Below, piece by piece: positions 26,646-34,582 of a stretch of 34,582 bases of DNA; the stretch's first letter is position 1, and the number at the start of each line of letters is the position of its first letter. The notes beneath the pieces are model-generated. The model worked only from the letters and a program-made list of their open reading frames with translations. It made no database searches and was not told the origin of the DNA. Position numbers and translations under genes: made by a program. The DNA comes from an uncultured Halomicronema sp. (GTDB taxonomy: Bacteria > Cyanobacteriota > Cyanobacteriia > Phormidesmidales > Phormidesmidaceae): the NCBI GenBank assembly GCA_937899725.1, contig CALCCA010000172.1, positions 1 to 34,582 on the forward strand. Reading direction: 5' to 3'.

Positions 26646-28309
26646 GATGGCATCTCCGAAGCAGGCGTAACGGGGGACTGGGCGGTAGATTCAGCGTTAC
26701 CTTCTTGTTGCTCTAAGAAGGTCAAAAAGGTCATCAAGGTCTGGTACTGTCGGCGGGTGAGTGACAGCGGTTCCCGATCCGAATCGCGCATGTAGGGAGG
26801 CATCCGCATGTCATGCAGGGTGTCTCGGAACACTCGCGGATCCCGAAATTCGGGGTGCGAATCGGCGGCGGGTTCAGCGGGCAACTGCTTGAAGCTGCCA
26901 AAGGGGGGACGGATCATCTGACGGACGCGATCGCCCCGCATTTTGAGAAACGTAATCAGGTAGTCGAGGCTGGTAAAAGAGCCGTGGGCATGGGCGCTCA
27001 TATCGGTATATGGCAACCGACTATGCCCCTGAGACTGGTCGCTCAAGCCATCATTGAGAACGTCGCCCGACAAACGGGATAGGGGCTTGTCGGCTTTGGT
27101 CATGCCCTCACGCCCAATGTGAGGCGGACTTTGCCAGTTGTCCACCGGGGCGCGTTTCAGGTTTTCGCGAATGAGATAATCACGAGAAGCATCGAGATTC
27201 AGCAGATTCGTCGTCTCAAAAATGCGCTTGAACAAATCGTGAACTTCCAGGGCGGTGAGTTCAGCGGTCTCTGCCGTAATTTCTACCGGGGACAGTTCGC
27301 GATCGGCCAGCTCATCGGCCATTGAGAAGAAGGGGCGGCGATCGGGCGCGTAATCGGGGGGCGCGACAAAAGCTCGCGTCGATGCGGTAAAGCGCTGGCC
27401 CTTGACCGTCAACTCAGCATAAAGAACAATTTCGCAGGTATCGTCGACGGTGCCCCAGCAAATGCTCTCGCCCACGTTCGCCCCGTCGTAACTATCTGAC
27501 GGCTGCGGATCATCGGCCATGCCGCTGTCCATGATGTATTCCGACCAGGGCGTATGCGGATTCAAAATCCGGTTGGCTGCCGGCACAATCTCATGCATCC
27601 GCGCCGCGATCGAGGCATAAGGCAGTTGCCGACCGGGCTCCAAGGGCGAAACCGCCCCCATGGTGGCCTCGGTCGAGCCATAAACTTCCCCTTTGGCCGG
27701 GGTAAACCGCACTCGCACACAGCTCAAGTCTTGCTCTAGCGACTGACCGGCAACCGGGCGGATGAGCTGCACATGACCCAAAGAGATCGGGGCATCCTCA
27801 TACACCAGCGGTTCCCGCTCGGGGAACGAGGGACTGACGGCCAAAAGATTATGTTTCAAGTGGTCGTCGCCGCGAATCGTGAGTCTGGCCCCAAAGCTAC
27901 AAGCCGGGTCTTTTACCCGTCGCGACGCCTTGGTGTTAGCAGCATGGGCGCGAATGAGCAGATGCTGCTCCAAAGAGACGCCCAAATCAGCCAGCAACGC
28001 CAATGTCACCGGCACTTGTTGCTGCCCCTCACCGGCCACCACCACATCGGCCCACAATTCGAAAAATGGTGCCACCGGACGAATCTTGCCGTCATCTTTA
28101 AAGCGGATTTCGTGAGGCAAATAAGCCTCTAATGAACCATCCGGTCGCACCCAAAAACTGATCTGGGGACGAATGATCGTTTGACAGGCGCTATGCGCTC
28201 GCAAATCCTCCTCCCAGGAGTAGGCTTCTAGCGGTATCTCTGAATTGCCCAGACGGGCCATCGCCATGGGGGGGAGGAAGTAAACTTCCAACAAGGTGAC
28301 TTTTTTCAT
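26642..28309 (-). CDS. LodA/GoxA-like N-terminal subunit
   Basis: A 555-residue protein whose features follow the order of the N-terminal part of LodA-family quinoprotein oxidases. It opens with VYFLPPMAMARLGNS, comparable to the family's IARxGNS start. Next come IRFKDDGKIRPVAPFFELW and LIRAHAANTKASRR, then VRVRFTPAKGEVYGS, then TASTRAFVAPPDYAPDRR, and near the end LTRRQYQTLMTFLTFLE. In single-chain relatives this last phrase leads straight into the C-terminal part, which here is encoded by the next gene with an ATGA overlap. The two genes thus look like a split LodA. Start ATG 28309 has only a weak ribosome binding site. A good promoter lies upstream. Alternative view: a separate fungal/bacterial structural family with chance similarity; profile searches should settle it. 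Confidence 0.7.
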   Translation of the reverse strand: MKKVTLLEVYFLPPMAMARLGNSEIPLEAYSWEEDLRAHSACQTIIRPQISFWVRPDGSLEAYLPHEIRFKDDGKIRPVAPFFELWADVVVAGEGQQQVPVTLALLADLGVSLEQHLLIRAHAANTKASRRVKDPACSFGARLTIRGDDHLKHNLLAVSPSFPEREPLVYEDAPISLGHVQLIRPVAGQSLEQDLSCVRVRFTPAKGEVYGSTEATMGAVSPLEPGRQLPYASIAARMHEIVPAANRILNPHTPWSEYIMDSGMADDPQPSDSYDGANVGESICWGTVDDTCEIVLYAELTVKGQRFTASTRAFVAPPDYAPDRRPFFSMADELADRELSPVEITAETAELTALEVHDLFKRIFETTNLLNLDASRDYLIRENLKRAPVDNWQSPPHIGREGMTKADKPLSRLSGDVLNDGLSDQSQGHSRLPYTDMSAHAHGSFTSLDYLITFLKMRGDRVRQMIRPPFGSFKQLPAEPAADSHPEFRDPRVFRDTLHDMRMPPYMRDSDREPLSLTRRQYQTLMTFLTFLEQQEGNAESTAQSPVTPASEMPS

Positions 28310-28389
28310 ATGAGTTAAGGCTCAGATTTACCTTGATTGAGTGTTCAGTTTCGGGAGGTTTTATCGAAGCTGCCGACAACAGAATGAAT

Positions 28390-28417
28390 AGTGTAGTTAG
28401 CTATACAACTCTGTCAA
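28390..28417 (-). promoter_or_regulatory. sigma-70-type promoter of the quinoprotein array
   Basis: On the minus strand TTGACA (28417-28412) and TACACT (28395-28390) are separated by 16 bases. The -35 box is perfect and the -10 box has one mismatch to TATACT. The predicted start near 28383 leaves a leader of about 75 bases before ATG 28309. Confidence 0.6.
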
Positions 28418-28660
28418 AGAACGATTTTGCCAGCATTTCAAAGAAAATAGCGTGCGCCTTGAAATTGGTTGTCACGATTCTACACGAAGATATTCGGAAT
28501 CTTAATATTTTATTTCCGTTTAAACTGCATTTAGGTCTCTCTATGGTGGGCAAGATAACCCAACAGCAAGGCTTTTAGAAATCTAAAATTTTTTCGAAAA
28601 AGGAGAAAAAGGAGCCAATCTTTGGTCTTCCACAAAAACTATTCGAAGCAGTTATGCTGA

Positions 28661-28739
28661 GTCAAAAAAGCTACCTGAATCTTGATCAAAAGCCTCTAAC
28701 TTTAGTTCTATTACGATGTCAAAAAAGTTACCTAGATCT
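28661..28739. repeat. 22-base direct repeat pair
   Basis: GTCAAAAAAG-C-TACCT at 28661-28682 and GTCAAAAAAG-T-TACCT at 28718-28739 agree at 19 of 22 positions, 57 bp start to start. They lie about 250-350 bp upstream of the promoter at 28390-28417 and could be activator sites or leftover repeats. Confidence 0.5.
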
Positions 28740-29284
28740 GTAAGTGAAAGATTTGAAGGTTAGCTTTACTCAGATAATTGTGTGAAGGAATAGGGGCATC
28801 AGAAAAGATCTGGCAGACTTTTCATACAATCTTGGCGTCTAAGTATTTTGGCTCGGTTTCTGTTCAGTTTTGACCTTGCTGGATGTTGGCAAACACGGAG
28901 AAGGGACTGACAGCTTAAGGGAGTGAGGATGGGCGGCTCACCAGACGGGTAAACGGACGATTTGTTCTGGTCTCGAACCCAGATTCATATCGCAGATACT
29001 GAGTGCAACCAACGCCGCGCTGTTTCCAGTCAGGCTTCGCAATCTTGTCGTAGGCGACCGTGATGGTTTCACTCACCGCAGAGCCGCTCTACCGGCTTTT
29101 TATGGAGCGTGAGTTCGGTGGGGCGAGAAGAGAGTCGTCGGAAATCGTCAGGGCTCTGATGAGGAGAAGGGTTCTGTTGACAGACATTCTTGAGAGGACG
29201 CTTGAAAGAGGTTATTTTGCGTCCAAGTCCATTGCGCAAGGGCTTGCAACTCAATTTCGCCGTAGCCGCCTTTCGGGAGCTAGG

Positions 29285-29471
29285 TAACGTCAGTTCGGGT
29301 TACAACCGAAGCCGGATATTTCCCCTCCTGGGAAGGGCTGAGGGGTGGGTGGATTGCCAGTTAGCGCGACTGATCGGCACCCACCCCGCCTTTGGCACCC
29401 CGCCCGAGAGGGGATTTGAGGCTCAATCGGCGGGTAAAAGCGTTACGTATTCTTATCCCGAACTCAGGTTA
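29285..29471. repeat. nested palindromic (MITE-like) element
   Basis: Outer arms TAACGTCAGTTCGGG (29285-29299) and CCCGAACTCAGGTTA (29457-29471) match at 13 of 15 positions. Inside are TTTCCCCTC / GAGGGGATT (29319-29327 / 29408-29416) and the perfect stem GGGGTGGGTG / CACCCACCCC (29342-29351 / 29378-29387). It has no reading frame. It may be a non-autonomous transposable element; no clear target duplication was found. Confidence 0.55.
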
Positions 29472-29856
29472 GGTAGTCAAACGGTGGTCAAAGAATGCCA
29501 TAAACTCCTCTGAGCTGGTTACGGCCAGTCGTAATCAGTACTCGTTGGTGCCACAGATAAGGAGGAAGCCGTTTGCCAACGGTCTCAGTTTGCTTCTTCC
29601 CTGATGTTGAGCGCGCCTGAGACAGTACTCTTTGGTGAGATGATCGCTCGATGGTGAACCCGTTGACGCCTGATGATGACTTCTGGCCACAGAGACGACC
29701 TCTATGCCCTTCTACAGCGATAGTGAGCAAAGGGACGATTGCCTATGCCATTTGGAAGCCTTGCCAATGGGGCTAGCCGGGGCAAACCACCGAGAGGTGA
29801 CAGGTATTAGTTGTGAGCGATCGCGCAGAGTGCGTCCAACGCTTCTAACGGCGGCT

Positions 29857-30954
29857 TTACAAAGGATTTGACTTAACCGGAGCGGAGGGTCGAATCCGGG
29901 GCTTCTCAGAGCTGCGGGCTGGTCTCGGCTTATCACTCATGCCTGGCCGACGGTCACGACGGGGGCCAAAGAATTTGCCTTTTTTCTTTTTCTTCGGTGG
30001 CACCATTCTGATGGCATGGCCGTCAAGCATCACCAGCTTTTCACTCTGGCGCTCAACATCCATCTCCCAAAAGTAGCCCACCGTTTTGCCGGTCATTTCA
30101 CCAAAGACGTTCAGCTTAAAAGCCTTTGGCGGTTTGCCTGAGCGCTTAGAACCTTGAACGATTTTGACCAAAATCTTCTGATCATCTTCGTCATAGCTCA
30201 GCACTTCACCACGAATCGAAAAATAGTTTTCCGAGGGTTCGTCTACCGCGACGTTTTCCGAGGCCGTTTCGTCCAAGACACTTGCAGACTCAGTCAGGTC
30301 AGCTGTCACGACTTCAGGTACGGCATTCTCGTCGGCATCATCCGCATCATCCGCATCAGCGGCATCGGTTTTGGCCGCTGCGCTTTTAGTGTTGGGGTTC
30401 TCGCCCGGTAAGCCCAACGTCTCCGGCTCCCAAACACCAACAATCTGCAAGTGCAGGCCGCCCTCTGAGCCCGTTTCGTCAGAGTCTTCCAAGGCTTGCC
30501 GCGTGCGGGGATAAACCACCCACAGGTGTGAACTCTCTAGATCAATATGTTTTTTGATCAGGCTAGTCACGCGCCCCAGCAGCACAGAGTCAATCACGGC
30601 CCCATCATCAGACAAGATATTGCCCCGATTGAGCTGCTCTTCAGACGGTTGATACGTGCCCTTAACCAAGCCGATTGCCCGATACTGCATCGGTTCGCTC
30701 GGCGGAGCAATGGGGTGATTGGGGTTAGTCGCTGGTGTTGGTGCCGGTTCAGCCGCTGGAGGTTGAGGTGCTGCCGGAGCCGCTGTGACCGCTGGTCGCG
30801 CTGGCAGCTCGGGCTTCGTAGGAGTGGGTTGAGCAGGTGCCGGCTCTGGCCGCAGCGGGGGCTGTCGTAACGAGGGCCGCTGGGGGGGGGCGTTCAACGA
30901 TGGGTCGCTCGCTTGCGACGACACGTCTGGGGACTGATGCTCCGCTGCACTCAT
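29857..30954 (-). CDS. proline-rich conserved protein of unknown function
   Basis: A 365-residue protein. Residues about 1-85 are a low-complexity Pro/Ala/Gln-rich segment. A first folded part (about 88-180) contains YRAIGLVKGTYQPSEEQLN and HLWVVYPRTRQ. An acidic Asp/Ala-rich linker (about 195-240) follows. A second folded part (about 245-320) has YFSIRGEVLSYDEDDQK and KAFKLNVFGEMTGKTVGYFW. The C-terminus is very basic (PPKKKKKGKFFGPRRDRR). The alternation of acidic linker, small beta-rich domain and basic tail suggests a nucleic-acid-associated protein; I believe similar proteins occur across cyanobacteria but I cannot name a function. ATG 30954 (GGAG close upstream) is preferred over GTG 30990. 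It diverges from the TPR gene at 31232. Confidence 0.75.
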   Translation of the reverse strand: MSAAEHQSPDVSSQASDPSLNAPPQRPSLRQPPLRPEPAPAQPTPTKPELPARPAVTAAPAAPQPPAAEPAPTPATNPNHPIAPPSEPMQYRAIGLVKGTYQPSEEQLNRGNILSDDGAVIDSVLLGRVTSLIKKHIDLESSHLWVVYPRTRQALEDSDETGSEGGLHLQIVGVWEPETLGLPGENPNTKSAAAKTDAADADDADDADENAVPEVVTADLTESASVLDETASENVAVDEPSENYFSIRGEVLSYDEDDQKILVKIVQGSKRSGKPPKAFKLNVFGEMTGKTVGYFWEMDVERQSEKLVMLDGHAIRMVPPKKKKKGKFFGPRRDRRPGMSDKPRPARSSEKPRIRPSAPVKSNPL

Positions 30955-31231
30955 AGGTCTCCGAATCCTCCTGAACCTGAAACTTCCCACTTCAACAAGA
31001 CAGAACGTGGGGATTCTCTCAAGGTTAGCACCGCAGTTCGTATCCCGCGAGAGGCATCTCGGTTCAATCTGTGGGGGGAAGGGGTGATCTAGTCCTCTTC
31101 TCAGAGACTAACTTCACTGATCCGCACTGTTTTGGTGGGCAAGTGTGAAGTTCTCAAGAATTTCATCTCCTTAAAGAACAGGGATTCTACTGATGGAGGC
31201 GCTAAGATGAGCAGGTTGAATTCGGACCTTT

Positions 31232-32155
31232 GTGGTGGCTGTAAAGCGCAATCGTTGGCTAGTGATTAGCGTGCTGGTAGTGGCGGTAGGAGCCTTTTTG
31301 GCGCTCTCGATTCTGCCGTTTCTGAGCGCTCGGAGCAATCACGCTGGCACCCCGACTCCGACCGGACAACCTGGCCCCAGCGCTGATGTGCAAGCTGAGT
31401 TGGAGGCCCGTGCTCGGGGCTTTGAGCTGGTGCTGGAGCGAGAGCCCAACAACCAAACCGCGATCGAAGGTCTGGTGGAGGCCCGCATTCAACTCAATGA
31501 TTTAGAGGGCGTGGTCGAACCGCTCGAAAAGCTGGCTGAACTGAACCCTGACACCCCAGAATATCGGGTGCTGCTAGGCCAGACCAAACAAAGCATTGGT
31601 GATTTAGAAGGGGCCGCCGAGGCCTACCGCACCGTGTTGACTCAGCGCCCCGGCGATATGAATGCGCTGCAGGGCTTGACGGCGCTACTGGTGCAACAGG
31701 AGCGGCCCCAAGCGGCGATCGGCTTGCTGCAAGACACCCTAGAGTCGGCTCCGCAAAATAATGAAATTGCACCGGGAACGGTGGATGTGGGCTCAGTGCA
31801 GCTGTTGCTGGCTCAGGTCTATGTCGAGGAGGGCTCGCTTGATGAGGCCCTACGTCTTTATGATGAGGCGATCGCCAGTGCCCCCGACGATTTTCGTCCG
31901 GTGCTAGCCAAAGGGCTGGTGTTGCGCGATGCGGGTCGTGCGCCTGATGCCGCCGTCCTGTTTAAGCAAGCGGAAGAACTCGCGCCCGACCAATATAAAG
32001 ATCAGGTGCGTCAGCTAGCCGCTGGGCCAGAAGCGATAGAGGTGCCAGCGACCGAAGAAGACGCCGTGTCTGCACCAGAGGAAGCCCCGGTTCCAGACAC
32101 TACTGACGAAGTCCCGGCCCCTGAAGCGGAAGAAGACGGCGAATTCATCGAATAG
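31232..32155 (+). CDS. membrane-anchored TPR protein
   Basis: A 307-residue protein with a basic start (MVAVKRNRW), one membrane helix at about 9-31 and a Pro/Thr/Gly-rich linker. About five TPR-like units follow (about 55-255), with phrases such as GFELVLEREPNNQTAIEGL, AAEAYRTVLTQRPGDMNAL and ALRLYDEAIASAPDDF. The tail of about 50 residues is strongly acidic (Glu/Asp/Pro). The likely role is a membrane-tethered scaffold. The start is a GTG with no clear ribosome binding site; a second GTG follows immediately. It diverges from the Pro-rich gene over a 277-base gap, where no clear element was seen. Confidence 0.82.
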   Translation: MVAVKRNRWLVISVLVVAVGAFLALSILPFLSARSNHAGTPTPTGQPGPSADVQAELEARARGFELVLEREPNNQTAIEGLVEARIQLNDLEGVVEPLEKLAELNPDTPEYRVLLGQTKQSIGDLEGAAEAYRTVLTQRPGDMNALQGLTALLVQQERPQAAIGLLQDTLESAPQNNEIAPGTVDVGSVQLLLAQVYVEEGSLDEALRLYDEAIASAPDDFRPVLAKGLVLRDAGRAPDAAVLFKQAEELAPDQYKDQVRQLAAGPEAIEVPATEEDAVSAPEEAPVPDTTDEVPAPEAEEDGEFIE

Positions 32156-32337
32156 GCTTTAGCAGGAACTCTCGGCGATCATCCATCTATGACTCCGTCG
32201 CCTTGCGGCTCTGCCAACGGCAGGAGACTGAATCGTAGTTGCCAGTATTTTAAGCGCCGAGACAGGAACCAGAGCCGGCCGCTAAACTTGCGTGTTGCAT
32301 CACCAAAAGAGTGCGGTTTAATAGGGTAGCCCTCAGA

Positions 32338-33681
32338 ATGATCATCATGGCTGCACCTAAAGCCCGCACCCTCAAAGAAGCCTATCGCTTTTGTGATGTC
32401 AAACCCCTGACGCCTGACCAACAAGACTACTATGTGCCGTTTGCGGCCCGACAAGATGCCATCGGTCAGGTGAACTCATTGCTGACGTTACAAGAACCGG
32501 GTGAGTACACCAGCATTTTGTTTACGGGGCATGTTGGCTGTGGCAAAACGTCTGAACTGAATCGCATTGCTGAGGCCTGGAAAGATAAATATCTAGTGAT
32601 TTCGCTACAGGTAGAAGAAGAGACAGATGCCAACGATCTGGACTATACCGACCTGTATCTCGTGATCATCAAACAGGTGGAACTGGCCATGCGCCGCGCG
32701 GGGCTGCGGTTTGACCCCGGTTTGCTGACCAGTTTTGAAACCTGGTTTAAAGAGGTGACTAAGGAGACTGAGGAGACTGTCGAGCGATCGGTAAATGTGA
32801 ATGCCGAAGCCTCGCTGGGGGCCGAAGCGCCCTTTTTAGCCAAGTTTTTGGTCAAAACGATGGCGCAGATCAAGGGCGGCTCTAAAGATAAAGTCACCAT
32901 TCGCCAAACCCTAGCCCGCGAGGTGTCGCGGCTCAAAACGGACATTAATCTGCTGCTGCGGGATGGGGCGCAAAAGGTGCAGCAGGCCTTTCCAGGCAAG
33001 AAGGGATTTTTGTTGATTTTGGATGGCATTGATAAGTGCCCGCCCGATGTCGCGACCCGCCTGTTTGTCGATTACGCCGCCCAAATGCGAGAGCTGAGCT
33101 GCACCATCATTTATACGGTGCCAATCGCCATCTTGTATTCAACCCGGAAACTGGGCAGCATTTTTGAGAATCCGCACATTGTGCCGATGATTAACATCTA
33201 CCAGTTTGACCGCGACCAAACTGAACTGACTCACGATCAAGCAGGGCTGCAACAAATGGTGCAGCTGATTGTCAACCGCGTCGAGGTCGATGCCGTGGTG
33301 AGTGACCCTGCTTTGCTTCTTGACCTCGCCCAGGCAAGTGGCGGACATATTCGCCAGATGATGCGGATGACGCGACAGGCGATGTTAACCGCCATGGGAC
33401 GCAATCATCGCCAATTGCAGGCAGACGATGTTACTTACGCAATCAAACAGGAGCAGGCCAGCTTTGAGCGCATTATTCCGGCCGATGCCTACGGTGAGCT
33501 GGCGCAGGCCGCCCTCAAAAAAGAAGTGACCGACGACGTGATGGGTCAATCATTATTATTCAATACCGCTATTCTGGAGTACAACGGGGGTACCCGCTGG
33601 GTGTACCCAAATCCGGTGGTGCGACATAGTGAACCCTTCAAACGTGCCCTTACCCAACTCCGAGATGACTCCGGCGAATGA
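32338..33681 (+). CDS. P-loop (STAND/AAA-like) ATPase
   Basis: A 447-residue ATPase. The N-terminus has TLKEAYRFCDVKPLTPDQQ and YYVPFAARQDAI. Walker A is FTGHVGCGKTSEL (about 62-74) and Walker B is LLILDGIDKC (about 225-234). A predicted helical, charged insert (about 135-200) separates them. The second half has IIYTVPIAILYS, ASGGHIRQMMRMTRQAM and a C-terminal winged-helix-like VRHSEPFKRAL. Start candidates are ATG 32338 and ATG 32347; the first fits AGGG 11 bases upstream. The downstream TPR gene overlaps its end by 17 bases, so the two are surely co-expressed. This matches two-part ATPase plus sensor arrangements seen in regulated signalling or conflict systems, but no effector is visible. 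Confidence 0.85.
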   Translation: MIIMAAPKARTLKEAYRFCDVKPLTPDQQDYYVPFAARQDAIGQVNSLLTLQEPGEYTSILFTGHVGCGKTSELNRIAEAWKDKYLVISLQVEEETDANDLDYTDLYLVIIKQVELAMRRAGLRFDPGLLTSFETWFKEVTKETEETVERSVNVNAEASLGAEAPFLAKFLVKTMAQIKGGSKDKVTIRQTLAREVSRLKTDINLLLRDGAQKVQQAFPGKKGFLLILDGIDKCPPDVATRLFVDYAAQMRELSCTIIYTVPIAILYSTRKLGSIFENPHIVPMINIYQFDRDQTELTHDQAGLQQMVQLIVNRVEVDAVVSDPALLLDLAQASGGHIRQMMRMTRQAMLTAMGRNHRQLQADDVTYAIKQEQASFERIIPADAYGELAQAALKKEVTDDVMGQSLLFNTAILEYNGGTRWVYPNPVVRHSEPFKRALTQLRDDSGE

Positions 33682-34582
33682 CCCCGACCTGCGCCTGAGC
33701 GAGTTTTTGGGGCAAAATTTAGACGCCTTTCGAGAGTTAGTGACCTTTGCTGAGGTGGCTGAGGGCTTTACCTTGGCCATTGTCGAAATCAACTTTGTGG
33801 CTGATGGTGACTTGCTGATGCAGGCGCTGCACCAGCACGCGGTCGCTGAGACTGTGCAGTTCATCGAGCTAGATTTTAGCGAGCGCGTCTCCTTTTCGCT
33901 GCTGGCGGCACTGAATGAGCGCCTGACTACCGTTGAACGAGACCCGCAGCGCCAGCCAGTGTTACTCGTGCGCGGGCTGGCGACGGCGATCGGGGTGAAA
34001 GGCGACTACCCCAACTTTTTGAATGAGCTGAACTACAGCCGCGATCAGCTGGCCCAGCAAGTTACCTATCCACTGGTGCTGTTTTTGCCAGACTATGCCA
34101 TCACACGGCTCGGGCAATATGCTAAAGACCTGTGGACTTGGCAGTCTGGGCTGTTTGCCTTTCGCACTACGTCGCAGACTGTAGACGGGGTGCAAACCCA
34201 ACTGCGCCACCCCCACCCCACCCTGCCCGCTGACAGCAAACCGGTCAAGCAAGACCGCATTGACCAGCTAGAGCGGCTACTGAGCGAACAGCTCAACCAC
34301 GGCGACCCCTCCACCGACTCCGCACAAGACTGCATTAACCTGGCGCTAGAGCTGGGGAATGCCTATCGGGGGCTGTCGGACTATGCCCAAGCGCAACGCT
34401 ATTACCACAAGGCCTTGAACTGGGCTGAGACTGTCTACTCTCAAGGCCAACAAGCCGATGCACTTTACGGCTTGGCTCAAGTAGATTTTTTTGAGGGGGC
34501 CAATACTAAAAGCATGGCTCGGCATGACCAAGCCCTCGACCTCTACCGCGCCGTGGAGGATCACCTCGGCGAAGCCAACACG
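33665..34582 (+). CDS. TPR protein with N-terminal NTPase-like domain, runs off the right edge
   Basis: The frame is open from ATG 33665 to the last base, 306 visible residues. It overlaps the ATPase gene by 17 bases. The N-terminal about 175 residues (LSEFLGQNLDAFRELVTFAE, FTLAIVEINF, PVLLVRGLATAIG, LNELNYSRDQLAQQ, PLVLFLPDYAI, DLWTWQSGLFAFRT) resemble the degenerate NTPase-like domain that precedes TPR arrays in many bacterial proteins. No Walker A lysine motif is visible. A spacer follows, and then TPRs from about residue 225 (ALELGNAYRGLSDYAQAQRYY, LYGLAQVDFFEGANTKS). The C-terminus, which may carry an effector such as a CHAT peptidase, lies outside the window. Pairing with the ATPase suggests a shared complex. 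Confidence 0.75.
   Translation, partial: MTPANDPDLRLSEFLGQNLDAFRELVTFAEVAEGFTLAIVEINFVADGDLLMQALHQHAVAETVQFIELDFSERVSFSLLAALNERLTTVERDPQRQPVLLVRGLATAIGVKGDYPNFLNELNYSRDQLAQQVTYPLVLFLPDYAITRLGQYAKDLWTWQSGLFAFRTTSQTVDGVQTQLRHPHPTLPADSKPVKQDRIDQLERLLSEQLNHGDPSTDSAQDCINLALELGNAYRGLSDYAQAQRYYHKALNWAETVYSQGQQADALYGLAQVDFFEGANTKSMARHDQALDLYRAVEDHLGEANT

Larger units (their letters stand above)
28310..29856. other. 1.5 kb gene-poor region
   Basis: No supported gene. It holds the promoter of the quinoprotein array (28390-28417), an AT-rich stretch with a direct-repeat pair (28661-28739), and a nested palindromic element (29285-29471). Short open frames, such as 28333-28578 and 29060-29287, have no family resemblance and no good ribosome binding sites. 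The 28900-29280 and 29480-29850 parts may be decayed genes or unrecognised RNA. Confidence 0.5.

Noticed and set aside
28333-28578. 81-codon plus-strand frame upstream of the quinoprotein array
   Set aside because: Overlaps the opposite-strand promoter, with no ribosome binding site or known domain.
28965-29010. tRNA-like T-arm (GGTTCGAGACC on the minus strand)
   Set aside because: The arm does not give a 5-bp stem with a 7-base loop, and no acceptor or anticodon stem fits around it.
29060-29287. 75-codon plus-strand frame, considered as a decayed transposase
   Set aside because: No DDE or other transposase motif could be found in it or its neighbours.
1-34582. CRISPR array
   Set aside because: No series of regularly spaced identical repeats and no cas-like gene were seen.

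Overview
The window looks like a piece of a cyanobacterial chromosome, probably from a Leptolyngbya-like or related lineage. The HIP1 palindrome GCGATCGC recurs throughout. Several gene families are typical of cyanobacteria: AAA-like ATPases, an N-terminal HTH of the vWA-MoxR-associated type, and membrane-anchored TPR proteins. Intergenic DNA is littered with GC-rich palindromic repeats. All calls come from reading the sequence and from memory of families; no database search was run.

Left part (1-12638). A TPR-like gene enters from the left edge, followed by a NarL-type response regulator. Then comes a fermentation locus. A fused ADP-forming acyl-CoA synthetase/GNAT protein lies on the minus strand. 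It diverges, across about 1 kb, from a plus-strand adhE-pflB-pflA cluster. Together these could cleave pyruvate to acetyl-CoA and formate (PflB activated by PflA), reduce acetyl-CoA to ethanol (AdhE), and convert acetyl-CoA to acetate with ATP formation (the synthetase). The adhE upstream region has a cluster of TTGAT/ATCAA and GTA-N8-TAC dyads. Both spacers around pflB carry a long hairpin with a shared outer stem and a stem interior that differs but stays fully paired.

Middle (12639-21280). Two minus-strand AAA-like ATPase genes come first, one with an HTH and one with a C-terminal membrane helix. They are followed by a membrane-anchored flavin/2Fe-2S reductase, a SnoaL-like small protein and a Cache-HAMP sensor histidine kinase.

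The most interesting part (21447-28309, minus strand) is a compact six-gene array. In transcription order it encodes: (1) a protein resembling the N-terminal part of LodA/GoxA CTQ-dependent oxidases; (2) a protein resembling the C-terminal part, with candidate Asp, Cys and Trp residues for a cysteine tryptophylquinone; (3) a ferritin-like protein; (4) a radical SAM/SPASM protein closely resembling QhpD, the thioether-forming maturase of quinohemoprotein amine dehydrogenase; (5) a QhpG/LodB-like FAD monooxygenase with a possible PqqD-like C-terminal domain; (6) a 58-residue two-helix membrane protein. Three junctions are ATGA overlaps. I read this as a split LodA-like quinoprotein with a hybrid maturation set, which I do not recognise as a described arrangement.

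Right part (28310-34582). A 1.5 kb gene-poor region holds a promoter for the quinoprotein array, a direct-repeat pair and a nested palindromic element. It is followed by a proline-rich conserved protein, a membrane-anchored TPR protein, and an overlapping pair: a P-loop ATPase and a TPR protein that runs off the right edge.
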